From Acidicapsa dinghuensis (lineage in GTDB: Bacteria > Acidobacteriota > Terriglobia > Terriglobales > Acidobacteriaceae), in assembly GCF_025685685.1 (NCBI RefSeq), contig NZ_JAGSYH010000002.1:1-48766 (forward strand): a stretch of DNA of 48,766 bases. The letters run 5' to 3'. A program made the position numbers and the translations under genes. Shown here piece after piece: positions 20,620 to 30,604 of this stretch. The notes under the pieces are model-generated. The model was not told the origin of the DNA. It saw only the letters and a program-made list of their open reading frames with translations, and made no database searches. Numbering within the stretch: the first letter of the stretch is position 1; every line of letters begins with the position of its first letter.

Positions 20620-22209
20620 CCCTTCCCGTTCGTTCTCATTGATGCCGTCGATGGCCGCTTCCTCAGCAAACTCAGTTTCCTCGAGAGTTGCTTCGGGGTT
20701 GGCCTCGTGGACAGGCTCGGTCTCTTCGCTCTCGACCGGGTGAGCCCGCTCTGGATCGGCGGCGTTTTCAGCTTCCATGGTTTCTGCTGCAGCCGTCTCC
20801 TCGTGCTCCGCGGAGAGTGCCGCTGTTGCTTCTTCGACCGGCTGATCAGGAGTGCCGGGCTCATCTTCTTCGGTTGCAATGGCTTCTTGAGAAGGGGACG
20901 TCTCAGCCTGCGGCTGCGCCTCACCTTCCTCATACTGGCCGAAATAGTGGCGGACTGCGACGCTGATGCGTTCAAGCGTCTTTTCGCCGATGCCGGGGAT
21001 CTCTTCAAGCTGCTCGGGAGTCATGTCCGCAAGCGACTCGACAGTGGTGATGCCAGCAGCCACGAGCTTCTGGATGATGGTTTCGCCCAGCTCGGTGACA
21101 GCTTCGATCGGCGTGGTCTGACCAGCACCAAAGCCACCCATCTGCTGCTCGACTTCCTGCCGCTTTTCTTCCTCGCTCTTGATGTCGATCTTCCAGCCGA
21201 GGAGCTTGGCGGCGAGGCGCACATTCTGCCCCTTCTTGCCGATAGCGAGTGAGAGCTGCGTATCGTCAACGATGACTTCGAGTTGCTTTTCGCTAAGATC
21301 AACGATGGAGACACGGCTGACCTTAGCCGGCTGCAACGCTTTCTCGGCGAAAGTGGTGATCTCTTCGTTGAACTCGATGATGTCGATCTTTTCGCCGCGC
21401 AATTCACGGATGATGGACTGCACGCGCATACCCTTCATGCCGACGCAGGCACCGACGGGGTCGACGTCTTTGTCACGGGACATGACGGCGATCTTAGTGC
21501 GCTCACCTGCCTCGCGGGCGATGGCCCGAATGACCACGGTGCCATCATAGATTTCAGGAACTTCCGACTGAAAAAGGTTCGAAACCAGCTCCGGAGCGGC
21601 GCGGGAGACGATGACCTGCGGGCCTTTCGCGGCACGGTCAACCTTGAGCAGAACGACGCGGATGCGCTCGCCGATAGAGAACTGCTCAAGACGCGACTGC
21701 TCACGCTTGGGCATGCGGGCCTCGGCCTTGCCGAGATCGATGATGACGTCCTGCCCCTCAATGCGCTTGACAGTGGCGGAAAGGACTTCTTTTTCGCGGT
21801 GAGCGTATTCGTTGAAGACGGTGTCGCGTTCCGCTTCGCGGACCTTCTGGAAGATGACCTGCTTGGCAAGCTGGGCGGCAATACGGCCGAGCGGGCGCGT
21901 GTCTTTGTAGAGACGGATTTCGCTACCGGGCTCAAGCTCAGCTCCAGCGGCAATAGCCTGCGCCTCTTCGAGCGTGATCTGATTGACGGGATCTTCGATG
22001 TCATCCTCGCCCGCCATCACGGTCTTGTAGGCATAGACGGCGATCTCGCCTGTCTCTTTATTCAACTCCCCGCGCATGTTCTCCTGCGTTTTGTAGTACT
22101 TGCGGGTAGCGAGGGCGATTGCCTCTTCGACGGCACCTACAACGATCTCGGGGTCGATGCTCTTTTCACGGCTCAGCATCTCGATGCTCTGGTACAACGC
22201 ACTGGACAT
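20605..22209 (-). CDS. nusA: transcription termination/antitermination factor NusA
   Basis: An RNA polymerase-binding factor for pausing, termination and antitermination. The 534 residues comprise the N-terminal polymerase-binding domain (ALYQSIEMLSREKSIDPEIV), an S1 domain near 135-200, two KH domains (with DPVGACVGMKGMRVQSI near 255 and LAIGKKGQNVR near 322), and a helix-hairpin-helix (EEIPGIGEKTLERI) near 385. The last ~105 residues are a very acidic, Ala/Glu-rich tail, longer than usual. The middle gene of rimP-nusA-infB, it lies 153 bases after rimP. The ylxR and ribosomal L7Ae-like genes often found between nusA and infB are absent. NusA may regulate its own operon through the leader terminator near 23030. 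Confidence 0.98.
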   Translation of the reverse strand: MSSALYQSIEMLSREKSIDPEIVVGAVEEAIALATRKYYKTQENMRGELNKETGEIAVYAYKTVMAGEDDIEDPVNQITLEEAQAIAAGAELEPGSEIRLYKDTRPLGRIAAQLAKQVIFQKVREAERDTVFNEYAHREKEVLSATVKRIEGQDVIIDLGKAEARMPKREQSRLEQFSIGERIRVVLLKVDRAAKGPQVIVSRAAPELVSNLFQSEVPEIYDGTVVIRAIAREAGERTKIAVMSRDKDVDPVGACVGMKGMRVQSIIRELRGEKIDIIEFNEEITTFAEKALQPAKVSRVSIVDLSEKQLEVIVDDTQLSLAIGKKGQNVRLAAKLLGWKIDIKSEEEKRQEVEQQMGGFGAGQTTPIEAVTELGETIIQKLVAAGITTVESLADMTPEQLEEIPGIGEKTLERISVAVRHYFGQYEEGEAQPQAETSPSQEAIATEEDEPGTPDQPVEEATAALSAEHEETAAAETMEAENAADPERAHPVESEETEPVHEANPEATLEETEFAEEAAIDGINENEREGQGGE

Positions 22210-22317
22210 AGTGTCAGTCTTCCTACCTTCGCTTGCTTCGGAGCGGTGCGCGATTAACGCTGCACATCGCCCCCAGAAAATCTCTACTGCACCGGACGCA
22301 TGCCGGGCTGCAACGTT

Positions 22318-22362
22318 CCGGACAGTTCCGCCAGTGAAGGAGGATTCTGTCCCACTGTCCGG
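22318..22362 (-). other. hairpin directly after the rimP stop codon
   Basis: CCGGACAGT (22318-22326) and ACTGTCCGG (22354-22362) pair perfectly, and the stem begins at the base after the rimP stop. The loop is 27 bases long. No T-run follows. It could mark RNA processing or 3'-end protection between rimP and nusA. Confidence 0.5.
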
Positions 22363-22968
22363 CTAGAACTCCGGAACCAGATGCGCCTTTTCGATATTGC
22401 TGAAGGCGATTTCGACCGTACTCACACCGGCCTTACGCGATTTGCTGTTCTGGCGCGTCGCGGTAAGGTCGAGCGTAATGGCCTCGGCACTTACGGCGAT
22501 GAGGCGGCCTTGCCAGTGGCGATTGTTGGCGATGGGCTCGAAGGTCTGCACCTTGGCCAAAGCACCCTGAAACCGCTCGAATTCGTCCGGACGGGTGAGC
22601 TTGCGGTCAAGGCCGGGAGAGCTGGCCTCTAGCGTGTACTCCCCATCGGGGATTAAATCTTCCACGTCCAGCAGCGTTCCAAAATCGCGGCTGAACTCGG
22701 CGCAATCTTCGTGGGTGAGCCAGGAAAGATGCTGGGGGTTGAGGTTACCCTCGGCAAGCCGAGCGGGAGCAGTACTCTCATCGCCGCCCTCGATGCTCCC
22801 GGCTGCCTTGCGAATCAGTTCCTCTCGCCCCGCCGCATTCTTCTCCAGATAGATGCAAAGTGTGCGTTGTTTCGCTGTACCGGTCATTTCGACATCGACA
22901 ACGTCGAGGCCGAGCGATGAAGCGACCCGGTCAGCCGCGCTTCGAATTGCATCCAGATTCACTGCCAT
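22363..22968 (-). CDS. rimP: ribosome maturation factor RimP
   Basis: A 30S assembly factor. At 201 residues it is longer than the usual ~150. The N-terminal domain is 1-45 (LGLDVVDVEMTG, LCIYLEK), and the second block starts at about 83 (LTHEDCAEFSRDFGTLLDVED) with the signature LEASSPGLDRKL. Between them lies an extra segment of roughly 30 residues (KAAGSIEGGDESTAPARLAE) that normal family members lack. The C-terminal SH3-like part ends in FSNIEKAHLVPEF. First gene of rimP-nusA-infB, it has a leader of about 130 bases containing an attenuator-like terminator and a candidate promoter at 23105-23133. Confidence 0.93.
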   Translation of the reverse strand: MAVNLDAIRSAADRVASSLGLDVVDVEMTGTAKQRTLCIYLEKNAAGREELIRKAAGSIEGGDESTAPARLAEGNLNPQHLSWLTHEDCAEFSRDFGTLLDVEDLIPDGEYTLEASSPGLDRKLTRPDEFERFQGALAKVQTFEPIANNRHWQGRLIAVSAEAITLDLTATRQNSKSRKAGVSTVEIAFSNIEKAHLVPEF

Positions 22969-23020
22969 CCGTTGAATTGCGCCTTAAAACTTTGCCTTTC
23001 GCGCCGAAAAATTTGAACCA

Positions 23021-23046
23021 AAGAAAAAGTGGGCGATTAGCCCACT
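23021..23046 (-). terminator. attenuator-like terminator in the rimP-nusA-infB leader
   Basis: On the minus strand AGTGGGC (23046-23040) pairs with GCCCACT (23034-23028) around a 5-base loop. TTTTTCTT follows at 23028-23021. No minus-strand gene lies upstream that it could end, because guaB is divergent. It therefore sits inside the operon leader, about 55 bases before the rimP ATG, which suggests premature termination as a control step. Confidence 0.6.
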
Positions 23047-23104
23047 CATCTCTCCGCCAGCCGGAATACGCACGGACCTCGCGGACAAATTCGTCTGCTC
23101 TTCT

Positions 23105-23133
23105 AGGATACGGCGAAATGTGCGGAAATACAA
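23105..23133 (-). promoter_or_regulatory. candidate promoter of rimP-nusA-infB
   Basis: On the minus strand TTGTAT (23133-23128) and TATCCT (23110-23105) are separated by 17 bases. The -10 box is identical to that proposed for the esterase gene in this window. A start near 23098 would put the terminator hairpin 23046-23028 within the leader. Confidence 0.4.
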
Positions 23134-23196
23134 CGTTGGGACGAGATTTACCTACGTTTACCGTTGCGCCTTGGCGGCTCCGCTACAATAGCGTGA

Positions 23197-25309
<2,113 letters not shown>

Positions 25310-25503
25310 GTCTCAACCGGTTCTTTTCCCCCGTGATTTGTGCATCTCGCGGCACGGTTTTGCCATCTGGATAGGGAAAGTATTTAAGCAGGTGCGCAGG
25401 GTTGGTTGAAACTCTGCTCCTGACGAGACGTTTGCGGAAATCTCTTATATTCAACTCCCGCGAATGTACCCAGAGACCGTTCATTTGATCGAAGGGATAT
25501 TGC

Positions 25504-27168
25504 ATGGCGACTGCCGCAGGGGCTCTGCCCGCCGGACAGGCTGTAACTAAATCCGGCGAACCCCAAGTTACTGTTGAGAACCCAAACGTTTCGGCGCATG
25601 CGCACTGGAAGCCGCGTGTCAATCCGTGGCTGATTGCGATGACGGTGGCGCTGGCTGCGTTTATGGAAGTGCTCGACACATCGATTGCGAACGTGGCGCT
25701 GCCGCATATTGCGGGCGATATGGGCGCGAGCACCGATGAAGGAACATGGGTACTGACGAGCTATCTGGTCTCGAATGCGATTGTGCTTCCGCTGGGCGGA
25801 TGGGCTTCGAACCTGATTGGGCGCAAGAACTTCTTTCTCCTGTGCATCACAATTTTTACGGTTGCCAGTTTTCTCTGCGGCATTGCGCCAACGCTGCCGC
25901 TTCTGCTGTTGTGCCGGGTATTGCAGGGCGCAGGCGGCGGTGGATTGCAGCCAATGGCACAGGCCATCATGGCGGACAGCTTTGACGAGCGGCAACGCGG
26001 ACAGGCCTTTGCGCTTTACGGACTTGTGGCCGTGCTGGCGCCGTCGATTGGGCCTTCGCTGGGCGGATGGATCACGGACAGCTACTCGTGGCGATGGATC
26101 TTCTACATCAACATTCCGGTTGGCATACTGGCGTATGTTCTGGTGACGCGCATGGTGGATGACCCACCGTGGATCAAGCCCGATCGCAAGAATCTGTTGA
26201 ATGTGGACTACATCGGACTGGCGTTCCTGGCGCTCGCAATGGGCGGCTTGCAAATCATGCTCGATAAGGGCGAGGAGAACGACTGGTTCGCCTCGAATTT
26301 TATCCGCGTGTTTTGCGCGTTGTTTGTCTTCGGTCTTATCGGGTTGATTGCGTGGGAACTGCGGCAGAAGAATCCGCTGGTAAATCTTCGGCTCTACAAG
26401 TACAAGAACTTTGCGATCTGCTGTTTTCTGATGATGCTGGTGGGCGGCGTGCTCAATGCGAGCACGGTGCTGCAGCCGCAATTTTTGCAGCAACTCATGG
26501 GATACACTGCGACGGATGCGGGGCTGGCGTTGACCGCGGGCGGCTTTTCGCTTGTGGTGGTGATGCCGTTTGCTGGCATCCTGACGGGCAAATTTCCTGC
26601 GCGCAATATCGCCGCCGTGGGATTCTGCTTTTTTGCGCTGTCGTTCTGGGTGACGACGAAGGTGCTGAATCTGGGGATGAGTTTTGGTGCTTCTTCCTGG
26701 CTGCGCGTGCTGCAGCTTGCGCCAATTCCCTTCTGCTTTATTCCGATCACGACAGCGGCATATGTGGGCATTCCGCGCGAGCAGAGCAACCAAGTTGCGG
26801 GCCTGATCAACTTTGTACGCAATATCGGGGGTAGTATCTTCATTGCCATCACGGGCGCGGCGGTAACGAACCGGTCGCTATGGCACCAGGCGCGGTTGCA
26901 GGAGAGCATGTCGAACCTGAATCAGCCGTTTGCGCAACAGGCAAGCGGCCTGGGTGGATTCCTTGCGCAGCACTTCGGTACGGGCAACAGCCAGCGGATG
27001 GCGCTTGGCTCGATTTATGACCAGCTCAACTTGCAGGCGGGAATGCAGGGCTATATCGATGTCTTCATGATGCTGTTCTGGATGTCGATTGGGATGATCT
27101 TTCTGGCGTTTCTGCTGAATAAGAACCGGCCTGGTGCTGGTGGTGGCGGCAGCGCGGCAATGCACTAA
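25504..27168 (+). CDS. DHA2-family (EmrB/QacA-like) MFS efflux transporter
   Basis: A 554-residue, 14-helix proton-linked exporter of the DHA2 family. The signature LDTSIANVALP is at 57-67, motif A-like GWASNLIGRKNFF is at 99-111, and the antiporter motif C (LAPSIGPSLGGWI) is near 178-190. A 40-residue polar N-terminus precedes helix 1. Such proteins often pair with an EmrA-type membrane-fusion protein and an outer-membrane channel, but neither is adjacent. The substrate (drug, bile salt or other amphiphile) cannot be told. AAGGGA lies about seven bases before the ATG. The 194-base gap upstream suggests its own promoter. Confidence 0.9.
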   Translation: MATAAGALPAGQAVTKSGEPQVTVENPNVSAHAHWKPRVNPWLIAMTVALAAFMEVLDTSIANVALPHIAGDMGASTDEGTWVLTSYLVSNAIVLPLGGWASNLIGRKNFFLLCITIFTVASFLCGIAPTLPLLLLCRVLQGAGGGGLQPMAQAIMADSFDERQRGQAFALYGLVAVLAPSIGPSLGGWITDSYSWRWIFYINIPVGILAYVLVTRMVDDPPWIKPDRKNLLNVDYIGLAFLALAMGGLQIMLDKGEENDWFASNFIRVFCALFVFGLIGLIAWELRQKNPLVNLRLYKYKNFAICCFLMMLVGGVLNASTVLQPQFLQQLMGYTATDAGLALTAGGFSLVVVMPFAGILTGKFPARNIAAVGFCFFALSFWVTTKVLNLGMSFGASSWLRVLQLAPIPFCFIPITTAAYVGIPREQSNQVAGLINFVRNIGGSIFIAITGAAVTNRSLWHQARLQESMSNLNQPFAQQASGLGGFLAQHFGTGNSQRMALGSIYDQLNLQAGMQGYIDVFMMLFWMSIGMIFLAFLLNKNRPGAGGGGSAAMH

Positions 27169-27286
27169 TTTTGGGCGTGATTGCGCCCCAATGCCGTTTA
27201 CGGGTTACAGTATTTACAAGATCCGCCGACTCATCGAGCTAACTCGTCCATTGGCTGCAAGCAGTCTCCCCCGAAGAGGCTGAAGC

Positions 27287-27670
27287 ATGAAGTTGTCATC
27301 TCTTAGTATTCAATCGAAGTTTTTGCTGGCCGCATTAACCCTATGGTGTGCGTCAATTCTACTAGTCAGTCGCGTAATTCCTGCCCCAAAGGACGTGACT
27401 ATCCTGTGCCTGTTTGCCGAGATTTCACTTGCCATTTTGGGGACAACAGAAAAGAACAAGGAATTAGGCCGAATTGTCGAAGCAATGTGCATCGGCCTAT
27501 ATCAGGCTGCCTTTATTTATTTAAATAAGCTACAAGGTTTTCTGTTTTGGGCGATGCTGGCGACGGTGTTCGTAATGACGTGGGTGTTTGTAAGGAACTC
27601 CTACAAAGCGCTCATCAAGCTGCACTCGGGAGCTTATTGTCGACCTCCAGTGTCATCTGACGTTAGCTAG
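27287..27670 (+). CDS. small membrane protein of unknown function
   Basis: Unrecognised, 127 residues. Four hydrophobic segments (about 11-32, 36-54, 66-80 and 85-104) predict a four-helix inner-membrane protein with a polar C-terminal tail. AGAGG lies seven bases before the ATG. The region appears less GC-rich than its neighbours, which may mean recent acquisition. It is unlikely to be a shadow, because no conserved gene overlaps it on the other strand and its hydrophobic pattern is regular. Confidence 0.6.
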   Translation: MKLSSLSIQSKFLLAALTLWCASILLVSRVIPAPKDVTILCLFAEISLAILGTTEKNKELGRIVEAMCIGLYQAAFIYLNKLQGFLFWAMLATVFVMTWVFVRNSYKALIKLHSGAYCRPPVSSDVS

Positions 27671-27706
27671 CGCTTCTTGCCGATTTTGCATGTTCAATCA
27701 GATCGT

Positions 27707-27733
27707 CCGGCGTAAGATTGTGGCTTACGCCGG
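27707..27733. repeat. 10-bp perfect inverted repeat at the start of the VWFA-related gene
   Basis: CCGGCGTAAG (27707-27716) and CTTACGCCGG (27724-27733) pair exactly around ATTGTGG. The only upstream start codon of the next gene (TTG at 27718-27720) lies in that loop. It could be an operator, an mRNA hairpin that limits initiation, or the end of the preceding gene. No T-run is present. Confidence 0.6.
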
Positions 27734-29058
27734 GGTGGCCTATCAGACATCTGCTGAAGATTCCGGGAAGGCACACGGGCCAACTCCTTCTCCGCTATCT
27801 CTGCGCAGCCTGTGTTGTCACAGGAAGCTGTGCACTGATGACGAGCCAAACAACTCCGCCCCTCGCGAAAAACTCCCCGCCCTTCACAATCCAGAAAAAT
27901 GTCGATCGAGTTCTGGTACCGGTCATCGTGCGCGACAAAGAGGGGCACATTGTCGAGCACCTGGAAGAGAAGGACTTCCAGATATTCGACAACGGCAAGC
28001 CGCGCGCTATTAACCTCTTCATGATCGAACGCCGGGTAAAGACGTTTTCTGCGACGGCAACGAACGGGTCGCGGGGCACGATTCTCCAAGATCCTGCGAT
28101 CAAACGCCGCGAGAGGTCTGCTCCGCCGCGGTTTATCGTGCTGGTCTTCGACGATATGCACCTGAGCATCGAAGATATGGCGGCCGCGAAAAAAGCTGGC
28201 ACCGAGTTGCTTGCGGGTTCTCTGCTGGACACCGATTACGTTGCTGTCGCATCACTATCGGGGCGCACCAACAGCGGCCTTACTCAGGATCGCGCGAAGC
28301 TGCAGGAGACGATTACGAGTCTGCAACCACGAAGCGTCTTAAAGCCGAACCAAACAGACTGCCCAAAGCTTGACTATTATGAAGCGGACTTGATCGAGAA
28401 CAAACACGATCAGACAGCCCTGCAAGATGCCGAGCAACAGTTGAAGATATGCAGCACGCCTCCCCCGGATATGTTGGAAGAAATGGCAGAGATGGCAGCA
28501 CGGCGCACGTTTTCGGCTGGTCAGCTGGATGTAAAGACATCCTTCGGATGGATCGAACGGTTCATCCACGCGATGTCGGATTTGCCGGGGCAGCGAACAC
28601 TGATTCTGGTTTCTCCAGGGTTTTTGACGATTACCCCCGAATCGATGGACGCTGAGTCACACGTGATCGATGCGGCTGCGAGATCGGATGTGATGGTCAG
28701 TGCGATGGATGCGCGCGGCGTCTATGTAGCCGAGATGAATGCGAGTGACGATATGCGAGGGAGATCGCCGCGTGCGGTCACTGACTTTCGCCGGAGCGCG
28801 ATGATGGGAGCAGGAGGTGTAATGTCGGAGCTTGCAGATGCAACGGGAGGAACCTATTTCCATGGCAGCAACGATTTGAGCGCCGGACTGGAAAAGCTTG
28901 CCGATGCACCCGATTGCGTTTACATGCTGGAGCTTTCGCTCGACGGTATAAAGCAGAACGGGACTTATCACCGGCTGAAGATCAAGATCGATCAAGAGGG
29001 AGTAAATGTGCAGGCGCGGCATGGGTATTTTGCGCCTAAGCCGGAAAAGAAGAAGTAG
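27718..29058 (+). CDS. secreted VWFA-related acidobacterial protein
   Basis: A 446-residue frame of the VWFA-related family described from acidobacteria. An N-terminal beta domain at about 67-98 (VPVIVRDKEGHIVEHLEEKD) is followed by a von Willebrand A-like domain starting at FIVLVFDDMHLS (139-150), where the metal-site motif is degenerate. Another block is RTLILVSPGF near 298, and the end is the typical QARHGYFAP. A hydrophobic stretch at about 22-40 acts as a signal. The start is unclear. The TTG at 27718 lies in a hairpin loop, and the first ATG in frame (27838) would remove the signal peptide. A start in another frame at 27690 would need a frameshift. The role is unknown, perhaps protein-protein contact at the cell surface. 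Confidence 0.8.
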   Translation: MWLTPGWPIRHLLKIPGRHTGQLLLRYLCAACVVTGSCALMTSQTTPPLAKNSPPFTIQKNVDRVLVPVIVRDKEGHIVEHLEEKDFQIFDNGKPRAINLFMIERRVKTFSATATNGSRGTILQDPAIKRRERSAPPRFIVLVFDDMHLSIEDMAAAKKAGTELLAGSLLDTDYVAVASLSGRTNSGLTQDRAKLQETITSLQPRSVLKPNQTDCPKLDYYEADLIENKHDQTALQDAEQQLKICSTPPPDMLEEMAEMAARRTFSAGQLDVKTSFGWIERFIHAMSDLPGQRTLILVSPGFLTITPESMDAESHVIDAAARSDVMVSAMDARGVYVAEMNASDDMRGRSPRAVTDFRRSAMMGAGGVMSELADATGGTYFHGSNDLSAGLEKLADAPDCVYMLELSLDGIKQNGTYHRLKIKIDQEGVNVQARHGYFAPKPEKKK

Positions 29059-29076
29059 CTGTTCTACAGAAGCTTC

Positions 29077-29799
29077 TTACACTTCATTGTTCGAGAGCCA
29101 TTTGAGACCATTAGGAAGTGGGATCGAAGCGTAATCGATATGAATCACACGTCGATGGCTGGGTGAGCTAGAAGGCGAGGATGCATGCAACAGTAGCGGT
29201 CGCATCAACAGCACTCCTCCTCGGTCGACTTCACAAACGGCTTCGCGTCCGAGTTCGCGAACAGCAGCAATCTCATTCTCTGCGATGCGTCCCTTGTTAT
29301 GGGAACCGGCGATGACTCGTAACGCACCATTGTCAGCATGGCATTTATCCAGATGAATACGAACAGTAAGTATCTTTTCGAGAATGCATGCGGGTGGCTG
29401 AACATGCAGAACGTCGGACTTGATGGACCAAGGGCCGAAACCTTCCGTCTCGATTCGCTGCTGCACGGCGATTGTCAGATCCTGATGCCAGGGAACCTTC
29501 CAGTTCGCATCGGGAATCTTGTCGAAGAGGATGCCGCGGACCGGGAAGAATTTGTCGCCGAGAACAGGCTCAACAAGGTTCCGGATGTTGTTGGAGTGAG
29601 CGAGTTCGCAAACGTCTGAAGAAACATCGAGGAGATTGCGGATGGCGAAGATGCCGCCGCGTCTGCGAACGGAATCAGTCTCGTTAATGTGACTCAGCGC
29701 CGCTATCAAATCAGTTACATATTCTTCAGAAGTGACCTCGCTATAAATTGCGAATCCGCTTTGCGAGATTTGTTCTGCAACCGACATAGATGCGAGCAT
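29077..29799 (-). CDS. phytanoyl-CoA dioxygenase-like (PhyH) protein
   Basis: A 240-residue Fe(II)/2-oxoglutarate-dependent oxygenase of the PhyH family. Iron ligands are visible as H105-x-D107 in WHQDL and H205 in LLLHASS, with the 2-oxoglutarate-binding Arg at 216 or 217 in HRRVIHIDYA. Family members hydroxylate lipids, amino acids, antibiotics or ectoine, so the substrate is open. Starts at 29799 and 29787 (MSVAEQ) are both possible. The gene converges with the VWFA-related gene at 18 bases and lies just beyond the terminator of the ribosomal cluster, so it is probably transcribed alone. Confidence 0.85.
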   Translation of the reverse strand: MLASMSVAEQISQSGFAIYSEVTSEEYVTDLIAALSHINETDSVRRRGGIFAIRNLLDVSSDVCELAHSNNIRNLVEPVLGDKFFPVRGILFDKIPDANWKVPWHQDLTIAVQQRIETEGFGPWSIKSDVLHVQPPACILEKILTVRIHLDKCHADNGALRVIAGSHNKGRIAENEIAAVRELGREAVCEVDRGGVLLMRPLLLHASSPSSSPSHRRVIHIDYASIPLPNGLKWLSNNEV

Positions 29800-29910
29800 G
29801 CCTTACTCTAACAGGCAGTGATCGCAATCATGTCTGGACACTAGGACGCGAGCGCTTCGATGGCAACGCAAAGGCTACAATCGTGTCTCCGAGCGCCGCT
29901 GACTGACGTG

Positions 29911-29957
29911 AAAAAAGGAAAGCGCCCACCATAAAAGATGGGCGCTTTTGTTTTTTT
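29911..29957 (-). terminator. intrinsic terminator of the ribosomal protein cluster
   Basis: AAAGCGCCCA (29919-29928) and TGGGCGCTTT (29939-29948) form a perfect 10-bp stem with a 10-base loop. On the minus strand TTCC then six T residues follow, to 29911. On the plus strand a T-rich run reaches 29957, so it may work both ways. It lies about 57 bases after the rplQ stop and closes the long tuf-to-rplQ cluster. Confidence 0.85.
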
Positions 29958-30004
29958 GATCAACCGCTGTTAATTACATCGGTTTCATAAACGTTTCAAA
30001 TGTT

Positions 30005-30478
30005 TTATGCGGCTTCTTCGCCGCCCTCTTGCTGCTTCTGAGCCTCAAGCTCCTTTTCGAGAGCTTCGCGCTTCTTAGCCTTGACTTCGGCGCGCTTCTG
30101 GCGCTTCTCGTCGAGTTGCTTCTCGGCTCCGAGGAGCTCGACGAAGGCCTTTTCGGCGCCGTCGCCCTTCTGGAAGCCAGTTTTGACGATGCGCAGATAG
30201 CCGCCCTGACGATCACCGTAGCGGGGCGCGACGGTCTCGAAGAGGCGGGTGACCGACTCATCGGTGGTGAGGAAGGCCAGCGCCTGACGGCGTGAGTGGA
30301 GATCGCCCTTCTTGCCGAGGGTGATCATCTTTTCGACCAGCGGGCGGACAGCCTTGGCCTTGGCCACGGTGGTCTCGATACGATCTTCGAGGATGACGGA
30401 CGTAGTCAGATTGCGCAGCAGCGCGCGGCGATGGTCCGTCTTGCGTCCGAGTTTGAATCCTGCATTGCGATGGCGCAT
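30005..30478 (-). CDS. rplQ: 50S ribosomal protein L17
   Basis: Large-subunit protein, last gene of the alpha operon. The core ([20 protein letters not shown]) and the [14 protein letters not shown] block match L17 at 1-115. About 35 charged residues ([20 protein letters not shown]) extend the C-terminus beyond the usual length, ending [14 protein letters not shown] precedes the ATG. The 126-base spacer to rpoA holds a GTGTGA-type hairpin. Confidence 0.98.
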   Translation of the reverse strand: MRHRNAGFKLGRKTDHRRALLRNLTTSVILEDRIETTVAKAKAVRPLVEKMITLGKKGDLHSRRQALAFLTTDESVTRLFETVAPRYGDRQGGYLRIVKTGFQKGDGAEKAFVELLGAEKQLDEKRQKRAEVKAKKREALEKELEAQKQQEGGEEAA

Positions 30479-30528
30479 GATTGTTGCTCTCTTTCAATTC
30501 AGTAGCCGCAACTCATGCGGCAGTAACT

Positions 30529-30601
30529 AAGTGTGAGTGTGGAGTGTGAGTGTGAAATGCGACCGGAAGGGGTTCACACTTCACACTTGCACACTCACAC
30601 T
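30529..30601 (-). repeat. GTGTGA-type hairpin repeat between rpoA and rplQ
   Basis: The left arm (30529-30556) is built of GTGTGA/GTGTGG units and the right arm (30573-30601) of their complement, with small bulges and a 16-base loop. The element starts 3 bases beyond the rpoA stop and ends about 50 bases before rplQ, leaving the ribosome-binding leader free. Confidence 0.8.
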
Positions 30602-30604
30602 CGG

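Noticed and set aside
25384..26793. 469-codon minus-strand open frame
   Set aside because: It lies antisense to the conserved DHA2 transporter gene and its basic, Gln/His/Arg-rich product matches no family; it is a product of high GC content.
27172..27193. Possible terminator after the DHA2 transporter gene
   Set aside because: The TTGGGCG/CGCCCCAA pairing needs a bulge and no T-run follows.
27690..28013. 107-codon open frame overlapping the start of the VWFA-related gene
   Set aside because: It is in another frame from the conserved domain and its product looks random; it is only of interest as a possible displaced start after a frameshift.
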